From NCBI GenBank assembly GCA_024401055.1, contig JAKSLT010000004.1, positions 1 to 57,943 of the forward strand: a stretch of 57,943 nt of DNA, read 5' to 3'. The position numbers were made by a program, and so were the translations under genes. The DNA is from Bacteroidaceae bacterium (GTDB taxonomy: Bacteria > Bacteroidota > Bacteroidia > Bacteroidales > Bacteroidaceae). This document shows positions 28,209 to 37,921 of this stretch, in pieces. The notes below the pieces were generated by a model that ran no database searches, was not told the DNA's origin, and saw nothing but the letters and a program-made list of their open reading frames with translations. Position 1 is the stretch's first letter. Every line of letters starts with the position of its first letter.

Positions 28209-30161
28209 TTACACATTTTCCATCATTTTGGCCACTTCTTCCTGCACTTTCACGCCGAACTCTGCAACCTTCATAGTGCCCAGGTCGATGCCGCCCTGCT
28301 GGCGTACGGCCACGGCGCCTTCGGCCTGTTCCTTCTCGCCCACGATGACGAGATAGGGGATATGCTTCAGCTCGTTGTCGCGTATCTTGCGGCCTATCTT
28401 CTCGTTGCGGTTATCGACAACGGTGCGCACGCCATACTGCTCCAGCTGGGCCTTCACCTCGTCGGCGTAGTCGTTGTACTTCTCGGAAATGGGCAGGATG
28501 ACCACCTGGTCGGGCGTGAGCCAGAGGGGGAACTTGCCGGCGGTGTGTTCGATAAGCACGGCGCAGAAGCGTTCCATCGAGCCGAAGGGGGCGCGGTGTA
28601 TCATCACGGGGCGCTGTTTGCTGTTGTCCTCGGCGATGTATTCCAGCTGGAAGCGCTCGGGCAGGTTGTAGTCCACCTGTATGGTGCCCAACTGCCAGCG
28701 GCGGCCGATGGCGTCCTTCACCATAAAGTCGAGCTTCGGACCGTAGAAGGCGGCCTCGCCCACCTCCGTGCGGGCCTTCAGACCCTTTTCGGCGCAGGCG
28801 TCAACGATGGCCTGCTCGGCGGTGGCCCATACCTCGTCGGTACCGATGTACTTCGTCTTGTTCTGCGGGTCGCGCAGGGATATCTGTACCTCCACGTTGT
28901 CGTCGGTGAAGTTGAACGTCTTAAACACGCGCTGGATAATATCGATGACCTTGATGAACTCGTCCTTCACCTGGTCGGGACGGCAGAAGATATGGGCGTC
29001 GTCCTGGGTGAAGCAGCGCACGCGCGTCAGGCCGTGCAGCTCGCCACTCTGCTCATAGCGGTAAACGGTACCGAACTCGGCGCAGCGGAAGGGCAGCTCG
29101 CGGTAGGAGCGGGGCTTGTTGGCGAAGATTTCGCAGTGGTGGGGGCAGTTCATGGGCTTCAGCAGGTATTCCTCGCCCTCCTCGGGTGTCTGGATGGGCT
29201 GGAAGGCGTCCTTGCCGTAGTGCTCCCAGTGGCCGGAAGTCACATAGAGGTTCTTGCCGCCGATATTGGGGGTAATCACTTCCTGATAGCCGTAGCGCTT
29301 CTGTATCTTGCGCAGCATGTCCTGCAGGCGCAGGCGCATGTCGGTGCCCTTCGGCAGCCAGATGGGCAGGCCTTTGCCTACGCGCTCGGAGAACATGAAG
29401 AGTTCCATCTCCTTGCCGATGCGGCGGTGGTCGCGTTTCTTGGCTTCCTCAAGCATCACGAGATATTCGTCCAGCATCTTCTTCTTCGGGAAGCTGATGC
29501 CGTAGATGCGCTGCATCTGGTCTTTGGTGGCATCGCCGCGCCAGAAGGCACCGGCCACGCTCATGAGTTTCAAGGCCTTGATGGCGCCCGTACTCATGAT
29601 GTGAGGGCCTTTGCAGAGGTCGGTGAAGTTACCCTGGGTATAGGTGGTGATGCTGCCGTCCTCCAAGTCCTGTTCGATGTGTTCGCATTTGTAGCCCTGT
29701 CCTGCTGCACGGAACTCGGCCAGACAGTCAGCCTTGCTGATTTCCTTGCGCGCCACGGGTTCGTCGGCTCTTACGAACTCCATCATCTTGGCTTCAATCT
29801 GGGGGAAGTCGCCTTCCTTGATTTGCTGTCCGTCGGGCAGCATCACGTCGTAGAAGAAGCCGTTTTCCACGGCGGGGCCGAAGCCGAACTGTATGCCGGG
29901 ATAGAGAGCCTGAAGGGCCTCTGCCAGCAGGTGGGCACTGGTGTGCCAGAAGGCATGCTTACCTTTCTCGTCCTCAAACTTATAGAGGGCTATGGTGGCG
30001 TCGTCCGTGATGGGACGGTTGAGCTCTGTGGTTTCGCCGTTCACGCCGCAGGCAACAACGCTGCGGGCCAAGGCGGGAGAAATACTTTCTGCAATCTGCA
30101 GGCCGGTGACGCCGTTTTCATATTCGCGCACCGTGCCGTCGGGGAAGGTGATTTTTATCAT
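28209..30161 (-). CDS. thrS: Threonyl-tRNA synthetase
   Basis: 650 residues starting [20 protein letters not shown] (TGS domain); an in-frame upstream ATG adds 18 residues covering the promoter and is rejected. Editing domain with [11 protein letters not shown], class II core with zinc-binding Cys in [22 protein letters not shown] and the C-terminal anticodon-binding domain. Confidence 0.96.
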   Translation of the reverse strand: MIKITFPDGTVREYENGVTGLQIAESISPALARSVVACGVNGETTELNRPITDDATIALYKFEDEKGKHAFWHTSAHLLAEALQALYPGIQFGFGPAVENGFFYDVMLPDGQQIKEGDFPQIEAKMMEFVRADEPVARKEISKADCLAEFRAAGQGYKCEHIEQDLEDGSITTYTQGNFTDLCKGPHIMSTGAIKALKLMSVAGAFWRGDATKDQMQRIYGISFPKKKMLDEYLVMLEEAKKRDHRRIGKEMELFMFSERVGKGLPIWLPKGTDMRLRLQDMLRKIQKRYGYQEVITPNIGGKNLYVTSGHWEHYGKDAFQPIQTPEEGEEYLLKPMNCPHHCEIFANKPRSYRELPFRCAEFGTVYRYEQSGELHGLTRVRCFTQDDAHIFCRPDQVKDEFIKVIDIIQRVFKTFNFTDDNVEVQISLRDPQNKTKYIGTDEVWATAEQAIVDACAEKGLKARTEVGEAAFYGPKLDFMVKDAIGRRWQLGTIQVDYNLPERFQLEYIAEDNSKQRPVMIHRAPFGSMERFCAVLIEHTAGKFPLWLTPDQVVILPISEKYNDYADEVKAQLEQYGVRTVVDNRNEKIGRKIRDNELKHIPYLVIVGEKEQAEGAVAVRQQGGIDLGTMKVAEFGVKVQEEVAKMMENV

Positions 30162-30192
30162 GTCGGTTGTTTTGTTTTTCGCAATTTGGCCG

Positions 30193-30200
30193 CAAAGGTA
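30193..30200 (-). promoter_or_regulatory. -7 box of thrS
   Basis: TACCTTTG on the minus strand, 32 bp upstream of the chosen ATG; its position supports the shorter start. No clear -33 TTTG. Confidence 0.6.
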
Positions 30201-30565
30201 CATTTTTATTCCCATATTTTCCGCGCTCCATCCTCAAAAAAGCACTTCGCGCGCACATATATATAAAGATGTGTGCGGTTTTGCCACCCCGACATTTACT
30301 TTTACGCCATTCTCCGCCCGTCCGCCACAGACCGCATCGCCATGCCGCACGTCGGCATCGACCGGATTTTTCGGCCAGACTTAGACGCGCGGAAATATGC
30401 CCGCAAGCCGTCGGATTTGCCTTGCTTCGAATCAAGACAATCGCCATTGAAAATTTGCTTTCAGCGTATTTGTTTTTTCTACTCATTAATAAATGATATT
30501 TAGCATAATACTCGCTTATATATGAAGCAGACATACAAGTAAATCCCGCCCTTCCGTTTTACACG

Positions 30566-30675
30566 GAAAATCATAAAAATCATACTCCATCATACAGATC
30601 TTTATCGCGCCGCAGGCCTGTTTTGCTGCGCAGCTATATGGATTATTATGATGTGTTATGATTTTTATGATTTTT
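30566..30675. repeat. 110-bp inverted-repeat element (AATCATAAAAATCAT)
   Basis: GAAAATCATAAAAATCAT at 30566-30583 is matched at 17 of 18 positions by its inverted copy at 30658-30675. The 74-bp interior has a GCCGCAGG...CTGCGC hairpin. A single half copy (AAAATCATAAAAATTATAAG) is at 40112. Probably a MITE-like repeat. Confidence 0.65.
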
Positions 30676-30689
30676 CCCATTTGCAAGAG

Positions 30690-30995
30690 CCTACTTCCCA
30701 TTCACGGGAGATTTTTTCCCTTTCTTTTTTATCTAGTTCCCATTTAATTTTTCCTTCTTCCCTTTTACGGAAGACACACGCAGGATTAATGCAAAACGAG
30801 GACGGTGTAATGCGAAGTTTTGCAGAAGTAAATCGCAGTAACAGAGACTTAGTTTGAAGCAAAAGGAGACTAGTGCGAATTAAAAGGGAACTAGTGCGAA
30901 TTAAAAGGGGACTAGTGTGAATTAAAAGGGGACTAGTGCGAATTAAAAGGGGACTAGTGCGAATTAGAAGGGGACTAGTGCGAATTAAAAGGGAA
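30690..30995. repeat. 21-bp ACTAGT array, locus 2 (two arms)
   Basis: A degenerate inverted arm (ATCTAGTTCCCATTTAATT, about 30690-30770), a 75-bp centre, then a highly regular arm with ACTAGT at 30869, 30890, 30911, 30932, 30953 and 30974, exactly 21 bp apart; unit GGGGACTAGTGCGAATTAAAA. It lies between the divergent thrS and rpoD. Confidence 0.92.
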
Positions 30996-31029
30996 GAAAA
31001 TTCCGCGTTGCGCGGGACAGAAAAAGGTT

Positions 31030-31332
31030 TTAGAGACCTGCGGCCGGCGGAAATACGGCAAAAGCGGATTCATCGGGTGCCGCAAAGACCCACAAGCGGC
31101 ACAAAAATCCATGAAAGAGACCTACAAGGGCACCGAGGGTATGCCCCGTTGCCCGCAAGGGCTGCACCCCACCCTCTCCGGAGATGACACGGCGCGCCTC
31201 CGTTTCTCCCGAAGCCACGAAGCACGGGAAAACGCGCCGCGGCAGGAGAACGGCGACGGCTGGCTGTAGGGCGGCGACGGCGAGCAGGAAAACGACGACG
31301 GCGGACAGGACTATTTGCAGGAGTATTGGCAT
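31030..31332 (-). CDS. Possible small membrane protein
   Basis: 100 codons. Residues 3-30 form one hydrophobic segment (LLQIVLSAVVVFLLAVAALQ), followed by a short basic stretch and a mixed tail without recognisable motifs. The main support is a complete promoter (31374-31404) placed about 40 bp upstream of the ATG. Bacteroidales have short one-segment membrane proteins of this type, but the tail matches none I can recall and may be frameshifted. Could be a decayed gene. Confidence 0.4.
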   Translation of the reverse strand: MPILLQIVLSAVVVFLLAVAALQPAVAVLLPRRVFPCFVASGETEARRVISGEGGVQPLRATGHTLGALVGLFHGFLCRLWVFAAPDESAFAVFPPAAGL

Positions 31333-31373
31333 GAGTGGCGGGAAGTACTGTTATGGGGTGATTTTTGCGACTG

Positions 31374-31404
31374 CAAAGATATAGAAAAACTCCGAAACGA
31401 CAAA
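31374..31404 (-). promoter_or_regulatory. Promoter upstream of the small membrane ORF
   Basis: Minus strand: -33 TTTG (31404-31401), 19-nt spacer, -7 TATCTTTG (31381-31374). A full consensus match, divergent from the rpoD promoter 83 bp away. Confidence 0.65.
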
Positions 31405-31486
31405 ATCTACGGGCCTGTATTTTTACGGAAATTTACTAAATGGGAAGAAGGTTTCAAAAAACAAAAACGAAGTTTTTCTAAAAAAA

Positions 31487-31518
31487 TTTGGAAATTTGTG
31501 GACTTTTTATTAAATTTG
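31487..31518 (+). promoter_or_regulatory. Promoter of rpoD
   Basis: -33 TTTG at 31487-31490, 20-nt spacer, -7 TAAATTTG at 31511-31518. Leaves a leader of about 165 nt before the rpoD ATG. Confidence 0.7.
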
Positions 31519-31690
31519 CGCGGAAATTTACTATATTAGGCATCAAAGTGTCGTAAGGCGTGGAAAAACAAAGCGCTTCGACGATGCGTGCCCTAAAAAG
31601 GAAAATGAGAAATGGCGCGTCGTTCGGACATTGCTTGCAATGTGCGATTGCCATTCGGGAAAGTTGAAATAAAAATTTTGTCATATATAC

Positions 31691-32551
31691 ATGAGACAAT
31701 TAAAAATCAACAAAAGTATTACCAATCGCACCACCGCAGCACTGGACAAGTATCTGGTGGAGATTGGTCGTGAAGAACTCATCAACACCGACGAGGAGGT
31801 TGAACTGGCGCAGCGCATCCATCACGGCGACCAGAAAGCCTTGGAAAAACTTACCAGAGCCAACTTGCGCTTTGTGGTGAGTGTGGCCAAGCAGTACCAG
31901 AATCAGGGACTCGCCCTGAATGACCTCATCGACGAAGGCAACCTGGGCCTTATCAAGGCTGCTCAGAAGTTTGATGAAACACGTGGATTTAAGTTTATAT
32001 CTTATGCCGTGTGGTGGATACGCCAGAGTATTCTGCAGGCCATCAGCGAACAGAGCCGCATCGTCAGGATGCCGCTCAATCAGGTGGGCTTCCAGAGCAA
32101 ACTGACGAAGGCCATCGTGAACTTCGAGCAGGAGCACGAGCGCCGCCCCTCCATGCAGGAACTGGCCGACCTGCTGGAGACCGACGTGGAAAAGGTGCGC
32201 GACGCACTGGGTACGAACGGCAAGAAGGTGAGTGTGGACGCTCCCTTCCAGGATGACGACAGCAACGCCCTCATCGACATCATGACCGACGTGGACGCCA
32301 AGGGCACGGACGACAAAATGGAGAAAGAATCCCTGTCCACCGACCTCGACTCGGGCCTGAGCATCCTCTCCGAACGCGAGCGGGTGGTGCTGAAAATGCT
32401 CTTTGGCATAGGCCGTCCCGAAATGACGGCCGAAGAGGTGGCCAACAGCCTTAACCTGACAAGGGAGCGCGTGCGCCAGATTAAGGAGCGCGCCCTGCGC
32501 CGCCTGCGCGACGACCCTAAAATGAGTGTGCTGAAAAAGTATTTGGGATAG
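31691..32551 (+). CDS. rpoD: Primary sigma factor (sigma-70 / sigma-ABfr)
   Basis: 286 residues; the Bacteroidetes primary sigma lacks the long acidic region 1.1. Region 1.2 (TAALDKYLVEIGREELI), region 2 (RANLRFVVSVAKQYQNQGL, DLIDEGNLGLIKAAQKFDETRGFKFISYAVWWIRQ split over 2.1-2.4), region 3, and region 4 helix-turn-helix (NLTRERVRQIKERALRRLR). Recognises the TTTG/TAnnTTTG promoters seen in this window. It has its own promoter and ends 10 bp before a repeat arm. Confidence 0.96.
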   Translation: MRQLKINKSITNRTTAALDKYLVEIGREELINTDEEVELAQRIHHGDQKALEKLTRANLRFVVSVAKQYQNQGLALNDLIDEGNLGLIKAAQKFDETRGFKFISYAVWWIRQSILQAISEQSRIVRMPLNQVGFQSKLTKAIVNFEQEHERRPSMQELADLLETDVEKVRDALGTNGKKVSVDAPFQDDDSNALIDIMTDVDAKGTDDKMEKESLSTDLDSGLSILSERERVVLKMLFGIGRPEMTAEEVANSLNLTRERVRQIKERALRRLRDDPKMSVLKKYLG

Positions 32552-32560
32552 GAAAAAAAA

Positions 32561-32640
32561 CAGCCTCTCCCCGTCAAAGCTTCCTTTGGAACTTTGCCAC
32601 CCCTCCCCGGTTAGAAAGGGGGAAAATACTTATAAAGGGA
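32561..32640. repeat. Single arm of the DUF559-type repeat
   Basis: Starts CAGCCTCTCCCCGTC, hairpin AAAGCTTCC/GGAACTTT, then GCCACCCCTCC and a AAAATACTTATAAAGGG interior remnant. No proper right arm; an AGCCCC/GGGGCT hairpin at 32682-32716 before nanA may be its remnant or an attenuator. Confidence 0.7.
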
Positions 32641-32724
32641 GATAACCGTAAGACTTCAAAAACTAAAAACCTTATAAAATCAGCCCCAGCGGAAAACCTT
32701 TAAGAGGGTCGGGGCTTTACCATT

Positions 32725-33663
32725 ATGTTCGAAAAAATCAAGGGACTCATTGACGCCCCCTTCACGCCGATGCACGAAGACGGGAGTATCAATCTCGACA
32801 TCATTCCGGCCTACGCCGCTTTGCTTGCACGCAACGGCCTTAAAGGCGTGTTCATTAACGGATCAAGCGGCGAGGGCTATATGCTCACGGAAGAAGAACG
32901 CCGCCAGCTGGCAGAAGTCTGGGTGAAGGCCGCCGCCGAGGTGAAGACCACGAAGGGCGAAGCCTTCAAGGTGATAGTGCACGTGGGCAGCACCTGCGTG
33001 AAACAGTCCTTCCGCCTGGCCCAGCACGCCCAGGAGATTGGCGCGTGGGGCATAGGCGCCATGGCCACGCCGTTCCCGAAAATCGGCCGCGTGGAGGAGC
33101 TGGTGAAGTACTGCGAAGAGATAGCATGCGGCGCCCCTGCCCTGCCCTTCTACTTCTATCACATCCCCGCCTTCAACGGTGCCTTCCTCTCCATGCTCGA
33201 CTTCCTCAAGGCAGCCGAGGACCGCATCCCCAACCTCGCCGGTATCAAGTACACCTTCGAGAGCCTTTATGAATACAACCGCTGCCGCCGCTACAAGGAC
33301 GGCAAGTTCGACATGCTCCACGGACAGGACGAGACCATCCTGCCCTGCCTCGCCATGGGCGGTGCCCAAGGTGGCATAGGCGGCACCACGAACTACAACG
33401 GCCGCTGCCTCACAGGCATCATCGAGGCTTGGGAAGAGGGCGACCTGGAGAAAGCCCGCGAACTGCAAAACTTCTCGCAGGACGTGATTGACGTCATCTG
33501 CCACTTCCGCGGCAACATCGTGGGCGGCAAGCGCATCATGAAGCTCATCGGCCTGGACATGGGCCCCAACCGCACGCCCTTCCAGAACGTGACGCCCGAG
33601 GAAGAGACACGGCTGCACGAGGAACTGGAAGCCATCAACTTCTTTGAGAGATGTAACAAATAA
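32725..33663 (+). CDS. nanA: N-acetylneuraminate lyase
   Basis: 312 residues in the DapA superfamily but of sialate-lyase type: GSSGEGYML near 47 (lyases have SSGE rather than TTAE), catalytic Tyr in FYFYHIPAFNG, Schiff-base Lys in AGIKYTF. Splits Neu5Ac into ManNAc and pyruvate. Directly followed, with no spacer, by the mutarotase/transporter gene, making a sialate uptake and breakdown pair. Confidence 0.9.
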   Translation: MFEKIKGLIDAPFTPMHEDGSINLDIIPAYAALLARNGLKGVFINGSSGEGYMLTEEERRQLAEVWVKAAAEVKTTKGEAFKVIVHVGSTCVKQSFRLAQHAQEIGAWGIGAMATPFPKIGRVEELVKYCEEIACGAPALPFYFYHIPAFNGAFLSMLDFLKAAEDRIPNLAGIKYTFESLYEYNRCRRYKDGKFDMLHGQDETILPCLAMGGAQGGIGGTTNYNGRCLTGIIEAWEEGDLEKARELQNFSQDVIDVICHFRGNIVGGKRIMKLIGLDMGPNRTPFQNVTPEEETRLHEELEAINFFERCNK

Positions 33664-36294
33664 ATGATGAAACGACTATTCACTCTTTTCATTCTCACAT
33701 CGCTCTGTGCCACATTGTGTGCGCAGGGCGATGTGTGCTTTAATAAGATAAGCACCGAGGCGCAGTCGTCGTGCAACGTGGGCTGCAGCAGCCAGGGCGT
33801 GAGCGCGGCCTTCGCCGGCGTCGTGAAGATAAGCAAGGAGCAAAACCCGGCGCTCCAGCACGACGAATACCAGATGGTGACGGCCGGCGGCAGCAACTTC
33901 CCCACCGTGCCCGCTCATGAGGGCGGCAAGAAAAAGTACTACGACGTCATCATGGCGCAGCAGAACGGCTGGTGGAAACTCGTCGGCCATCTGCCCCAGC
34001 CTCTGGCCTACGGTGCCTCGGCACAGGTACCCGAGGGCATCGTATGCCTCGGCGGACAGGACTCTACAGGAGTGGCCACGAAGAAGGTCTATCTCATCAG
34101 CAGCGTAATGATAGCCGACGCCGTCAGCACGGCCACCAAGCCTGGCCTGACGGGAAAAGGCGAGACGCTAGTGAAGGAACTGCCCGACCTGCCGGAGCCT
34201 ATGGCGGAGTGTGCGGCAGCTTACGACGAGGGCTACATCTATGTGGCCGGCGGCAAGACGAGCAAGTTCTACCGCATGGCATACCCCGAGGGGAAATGGG
34301 AGGAACTCTCTCCCCTACCCGGCCCACAGCGCGTGCAGCCCTGCGCCGCCGTCCAGAAAGACGCACTGGGCCATCACGTCTTCGTGCTCATCGGCGGCTA
34401 CGACCCCGAGAGCAAGACGCTGCCCACCCACACCGTATTATATAATACGCACACACGTTCATGGAGCGAGTCTTCCGCCATGCCCTTCGGCATTGCCGGA
34501 GCGCAGGCCACGCCCATCGGCGCGTGCAGCGTGATAATCGTAGGTGGCGTGAACGCCGACATTTTCACCAAGGCCCTGCAAGGCTGCTACGGCGACGACT
34601 ACATGCTGCACGAGAAGGAATGGTACAAGTTCCGCAAGGACGCCCTCGTCTATAACCTCATCACCGACGCTTGGTCGGAAATCAGCGGCGGCGAGGCTCT
34701 GGCCCGTGCCGGCGGCATGCTCGTCCCCGCGCTTGAGGAAGGCAAGGCCAACACATGGACGCTCATCGGCGGTGAACTCAAGCCCGGCATACGCTCCTGC
34801 AACGTCAACGAGTTGGCGGTGAGTGCCGAGCGCTCTTTCGGCTGGCTCAACTGGACGATGCTGGTGCTCTACCTCATCGGCATGCTTGGCCTCGGCGTGT
34901 ACTTCATGCGCCGCGAGAACAACGCCGAGGACTTCTTCAAGGGCGGCGGCCGCATACCATGGTGGGCCGCAGGTATCAGTATTTACGCTACAATGCTGTC
35001 CGCCATCACCTATATGACGATTCCCGCCAAGGCCTACGCTACGGACTGGACGTACTACCCCATGCAGGTGACGATACTCCTCATCGCCCTGCCCGTCATC
35101 AAGTACTACCTGCCGTTCTTCCGCAACCTGAAGGTGGCCTCGGCCTATCAGTATCTGGAGCTGCGCTTCAACGCCCTCACGCGTCTGCTGGCCTCCGGAC
35201 TTTTCATAACCTTCATGGTGGCCCGCACGGCTCTCGTGCTCTTCCTTCCCTCGTTGGCGCTCTCGGCTGTGACGGGCATCAGCATGGAAGTAAGTATCGT
35301 GCTGATGGGTATCGTGACAATAATCTACTGCACGATGGGCGGCGTTGAGGCTGTCATCTGGGGCGACGTCATTCAGGGACTGCTGCTCGTGGGAGGCGCC
35401 ATCTTCAGTTGCTTCTACCTCTGGGGCAACACTGACGGGGGCTTCTCCGGCGCCTGGCAGATTGCACTCGACAACGACAAGATGCGGCTCTTCGACTGGA
35501 GCTTCGACTGGCGCAGCGCCACCTTCTGGGTCATCATCCTTGGCGGTCTGGCCAACAACCTCGTGAGCTACACCTCCGACCAAACCGTCATCCAGCGCTA
35601 CATGACCACCAAGGACGAGCGCTCCGCCGGACGCGGCATACTGCTCAACGGCCTGATGTCCGTGTTCATCAGTATCGCCTTCTTCATCATCGGCACCGGC
35701 CTCTACACCTTCTTCAAGACGCACCCCGCCTCCATGGACGTCACGATGGCCAAGACCGATGCCATCTTCCCCTTCTTCATGATGAGTCAGATGCCGGCTG
35801 GCATCGCCGGCCTATTGATAGCCGCCATCTTCGCCGCCACGATGAGCACCATCGCCAGCAACATCAACTCTGTGGCCACGGCCTTCAGCGTGGACTTCTA
35901 CCAGCGCTGGCGCCCCAGTGTGGACAGCAAGAAGTTGCTGCGCGTGGCCCGCTGGGCCTGCGTGGGCTGCGGCATGCTGGGCGTGGGCATCGCCTTGTTG
36001 ATGTGCACGTGGGACATCAGCTCCTTGCTGGACTACTTCAACACCATCCTCGGCCTCCTCACCTCCGGCCTGTGCGGTCTGTTCGTGATGGGACGCTTCT
36101 TCCCCCGCATCGGCGGCAAGGCTGCCCTAACGGGCTTCGTCGTAGGCACGGCCGCCGTCTTCATGGTGCGGGCCTGGACGGACGTGAGCTTCCTGCTCTA
36201 CGGCGCCATCGGCATCTTCATCAGCGTCTTCGTGGCCTGGGCCATCTCTCTCTTCAACAAGAAGCCCGCAACTCCCTTACAGGAGGCTTTATAA
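33664..36294 (+). CDS. Fused NanM-like Kelch mutarotase and SSS sodium symporter
   Basis: 876 residues. Signal peptide (1-21). Residues about 25-385 form a Kelch propeller of the cyclically permuted mutarotase type (MVTAGGSNFP, IVCLGGQDS, YIYVAGGKTS, FVLIGGYDPE, IIVGGVN, WTLIGGELK), like NanM, which converts alpha- to beta-Neu5Ac. From about 395 follow some 13 membrane segments of the sodium:solute symporter family (DFFKGGGRIPWWAAGIS, MGGVEAVIWGDVIQG, YTSDQTVIQRYM). The propeller would sit outside the inner membrane, handing the right anomer to the transporter. ATG follows the nanA stop directly. Confidence 0.9.
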   Translation: MMKRLFTLFILTSLCATLCAQGDVCFNKISTEAQSSCNVGCSSQGVSAAFAGVVKISKEQNPALQHDEYQMVTAGGSNFPTVPAHEGGKKKYYDVIMAQQNGWWKLVGHLPQPLAYGASAQVPEGIVCLGGQDSTGVATKKVYLISSVMIADAVSTATKPGLTGKGETLVKELPDLPEPMAECAAAYDEGYIYVAGGKTSKFYRMAYPEGKWEELSPLPGPQRVQPCAAVQKDALGHHVFVLIGGYDPESKTLPTHTVLYNTHTRSWSESSAMPFGIAGAQATPIGACSVIIVGGVNADIFTKALQGCYGDDYMLHEKEWYKFRKDALVYNLITDAWSEISGGEALARAGGMLVPALEEGKANTWTLIGGELKPGIRSCNVNELAVSAERSFGWLNWTMLVLYLIGMLGLGVYFMRRENNAEDFFKGGGRIPWWAAGISIYATMLSAITYMTIPAKAYATDWTYYPMQVTILLIALPVIKYYLPFFRNLKVASAYQYLELRFNALTRLLASGLFITFMVARTALVLFLPSLALSAVTGISMEVSIVLMGIVTIIYCTMGGVEAVIWGDVIQGLLLVGGAIFSCFYLWGNTDGGFSGAWQIALDNDKMRLFDWSFDWRSATFWVIILGGLANNLVSYTSDQTVIQRYMTTKDERSAGRGILLNGLMSVFISIAFFIIGTGLYTFFKTHPASMDVTMAKTDAIFPFFMMSQMPAGIAGLLIAAIFAATMSTIASNINSVATAFSVDFYQRWRPSVDSKKLLRVARWACVGCGMLGVGIALLMCTWDISSLLDYFNTILGLLTSGLCGLFVMGRFFPRIGGKAALTGFVVGTAAVFMVRAWTDVSFLLYGAIGIFISVFVAWAISLFNKKPATPLQEAL

Positions 36295-36354
36295 CAGCTC
36301 CCCGTCACCCTTTAAGGGGACTTTACTTTTTACCTTTTACTTTTTACTTTTTCA

Positions 36355-37854
36355 ATGCTCGGTTTCGACAACGACAAATACCTTCAGATACAGTCCGAAC
36401 ACATCAAGGAGCGCATAGCCCGCTTCGGCGACAAGCTCTACCTCGAGTTCGGCGGCAAGCTCTTCGACGACCACCACGCCTCCCGCGTCCTGCCCGGTTT
36501 CCAGCCCGACAGCAAACTCCGAATGCTCATGCAGCTCAAGGACGTGGCAGAAGTAATCTTCGTCATCTCTGCCGCCGACATCGAGAAGAACAAGGTGCGC
36601 GCCGACCTCGGCATTACCTACGACAAGGACGTCCTTCGCCTTCGCGACGAATTCACCCGGCGCGGACTCTACGTCAGTTCCGTAGTCATCACCCACTACA
36701 ACGGCCAGTCCTCCGCCGCCGCCTTCCGCAAGCGGCTGGAGCGTCTCGGCGTAAATGTCTATTACCACTACCTCATCGAGGGCTACCCCACCAACGTGGA
36801 GCTCATCGCCTCCGACGATGGCTTCGGCAAGAACGAGTTTGTGGAGACCACGCGCCCCCTCGTCGTCATCACGGCCCCCGGCCCCGGCAGCGGCAAGATG
36901 GCCGTGTGCCTCTCCCAGCTCTACAACGAGCAGAAGCGCGGCGTCAAGGCCGGCTACGCCAAGTTCGAGACCTTCCCCATCTGGAACCTCCCCCTCAAGC
37001 ACCCCGTAAACGTGGCCTACGAAGCCGCCACCGCCGACCTCGCCGACGTAAACATGATAGACCCCTTCCATCTTGAGGCCTACGGCAAGATGACCGTCAA
37101 CTACAACCGCGACATCGAAATCTTCCCCGTCCTCAACGCCCTCTTCGAAGGCATCTACGGCGAGAGCCCCTACAAGTCGCCCACCGACATGGGCGTGAAC
37201 ATGGCCGGCTTCTGCATCAGCGACGACGAAGCATGCTGCGAGGCCTCGCGCCAGGAAATCATACGCCGCTACTACAACGCCCTCGTGGCCTTCGCCGACG
37301 GGCGCGACAACAGCACCGAGGTGAACACCGTGAAGCTCCTCATGGGCCAGATGAAACTCACCACCGACTACCGCCGCTGCACCGTAGCCGCCCGTCAGGC
37401 CGCAGAAGAGGCCCTCCTCGAACTGGAAAACAACGTCGAGATGCGCGGCGAGCACTCCGTATCCGCCGCAGCCATAGAGCTGCGGGACGGCACGCTCATC
37501 TCCGGCCACTCATCCCCCCTCCTCGGCGCCAGCGCAGCCCTCCTCCTCAACGCCACGAAGCACCTCGCCGGCATCGACCACGAAGTGAAACTCATCTCCC
37601 AGGAGTTCATCGCCCCCATCCAGCACATGAAGACGACGATGCTCCACGGCAACAACCCCCGCCTCCACGCCGACGAAGTCCTCGTGGCCCTCTCCGTCCT
37701 CAGCCTGCAAGACGACAACTGCCGCCGCGCCCTTGAGGCCCTGCCCCTCCTCAACGGTTGCCAAATTCACTCCACCGAAATCCTCAACGAGATAGACTGC
37801 AAAATCTTCAAGAAACTCGGCTGCAACGTCACCTCCGACCCCGTAAGGAAATAA
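36355..37854 (+). CDS. DUF1846 (UPF0371) family protein
   Basis: 499 residues, full length. Starts MLGFDNDKYLQIQSEHIKER; contains FVISAADIEKNKVRADLGITYD, a nucleotide-loop-like APGPGSGKM near 180, and IDPFHLEAYGKM. Cytosolic, no membrane segments. Function not established for the family. Preceded by a partial repeat (CAGCTCCCCGTC) and a TTTTTACTTTTTAC tract that abuts the ATG. Confidence 0.85.
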   Translation: MLGFDNDKYLQIQSEHIKERIARFGDKLYLEFGGKLFDDHHASRVLPGFQPDSKLRMLMQLKDVAEVIFVISAADIEKNKVRADLGITYDKDVLRLRDEFTRRGLYVSSVVITHYNGQSSAAAFRKRLERLGVNVYYHYLIEGYPTNVELIASDDGFGKNEFVETTRPLVVITAPGPGSGKMAVCLSQLYNEQKRGVKAGYAKFETFPIWNLPLKHPVNVAYEAATADLADVNMIDPFHLEAYGKMTVNYNRDIEIFPVLNALFEGIYGESPYKSPTDMGVNMAGFCISDDEACCEASRQEIIRRYYNALVAFADGRDNSTEVNTVKLLMGQMKLTTDYRRCTVAARQAAEEALLELENNVEMRGEHSVSAAAIELRDGTLISGHSSPLLGASAALLLNATKHLAGIDHEVKLISQEFIAPIQHMKTTMLHGNNPRLHADEVLVALSVLSLQDDNCRRALEALPLLNGCQIHSTEILNEIDCKIFKKLGCNVTSDPVRK

Positions 37855-37921
37855 CAACCTAAACTTTAACCATAACCTTAACATTAACCTTAACCCTCGC
37901 CCCCATTCATTCCCTCTCTAC

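Noticed and set aside
30162-31690. tRNA or other standard RNA genes in the larger gaps
   Set aside because: No cloverleaf, CCA end or T-loop sequence (GTTCRANNC) in a proper setting was seen here or in the other long gaps.
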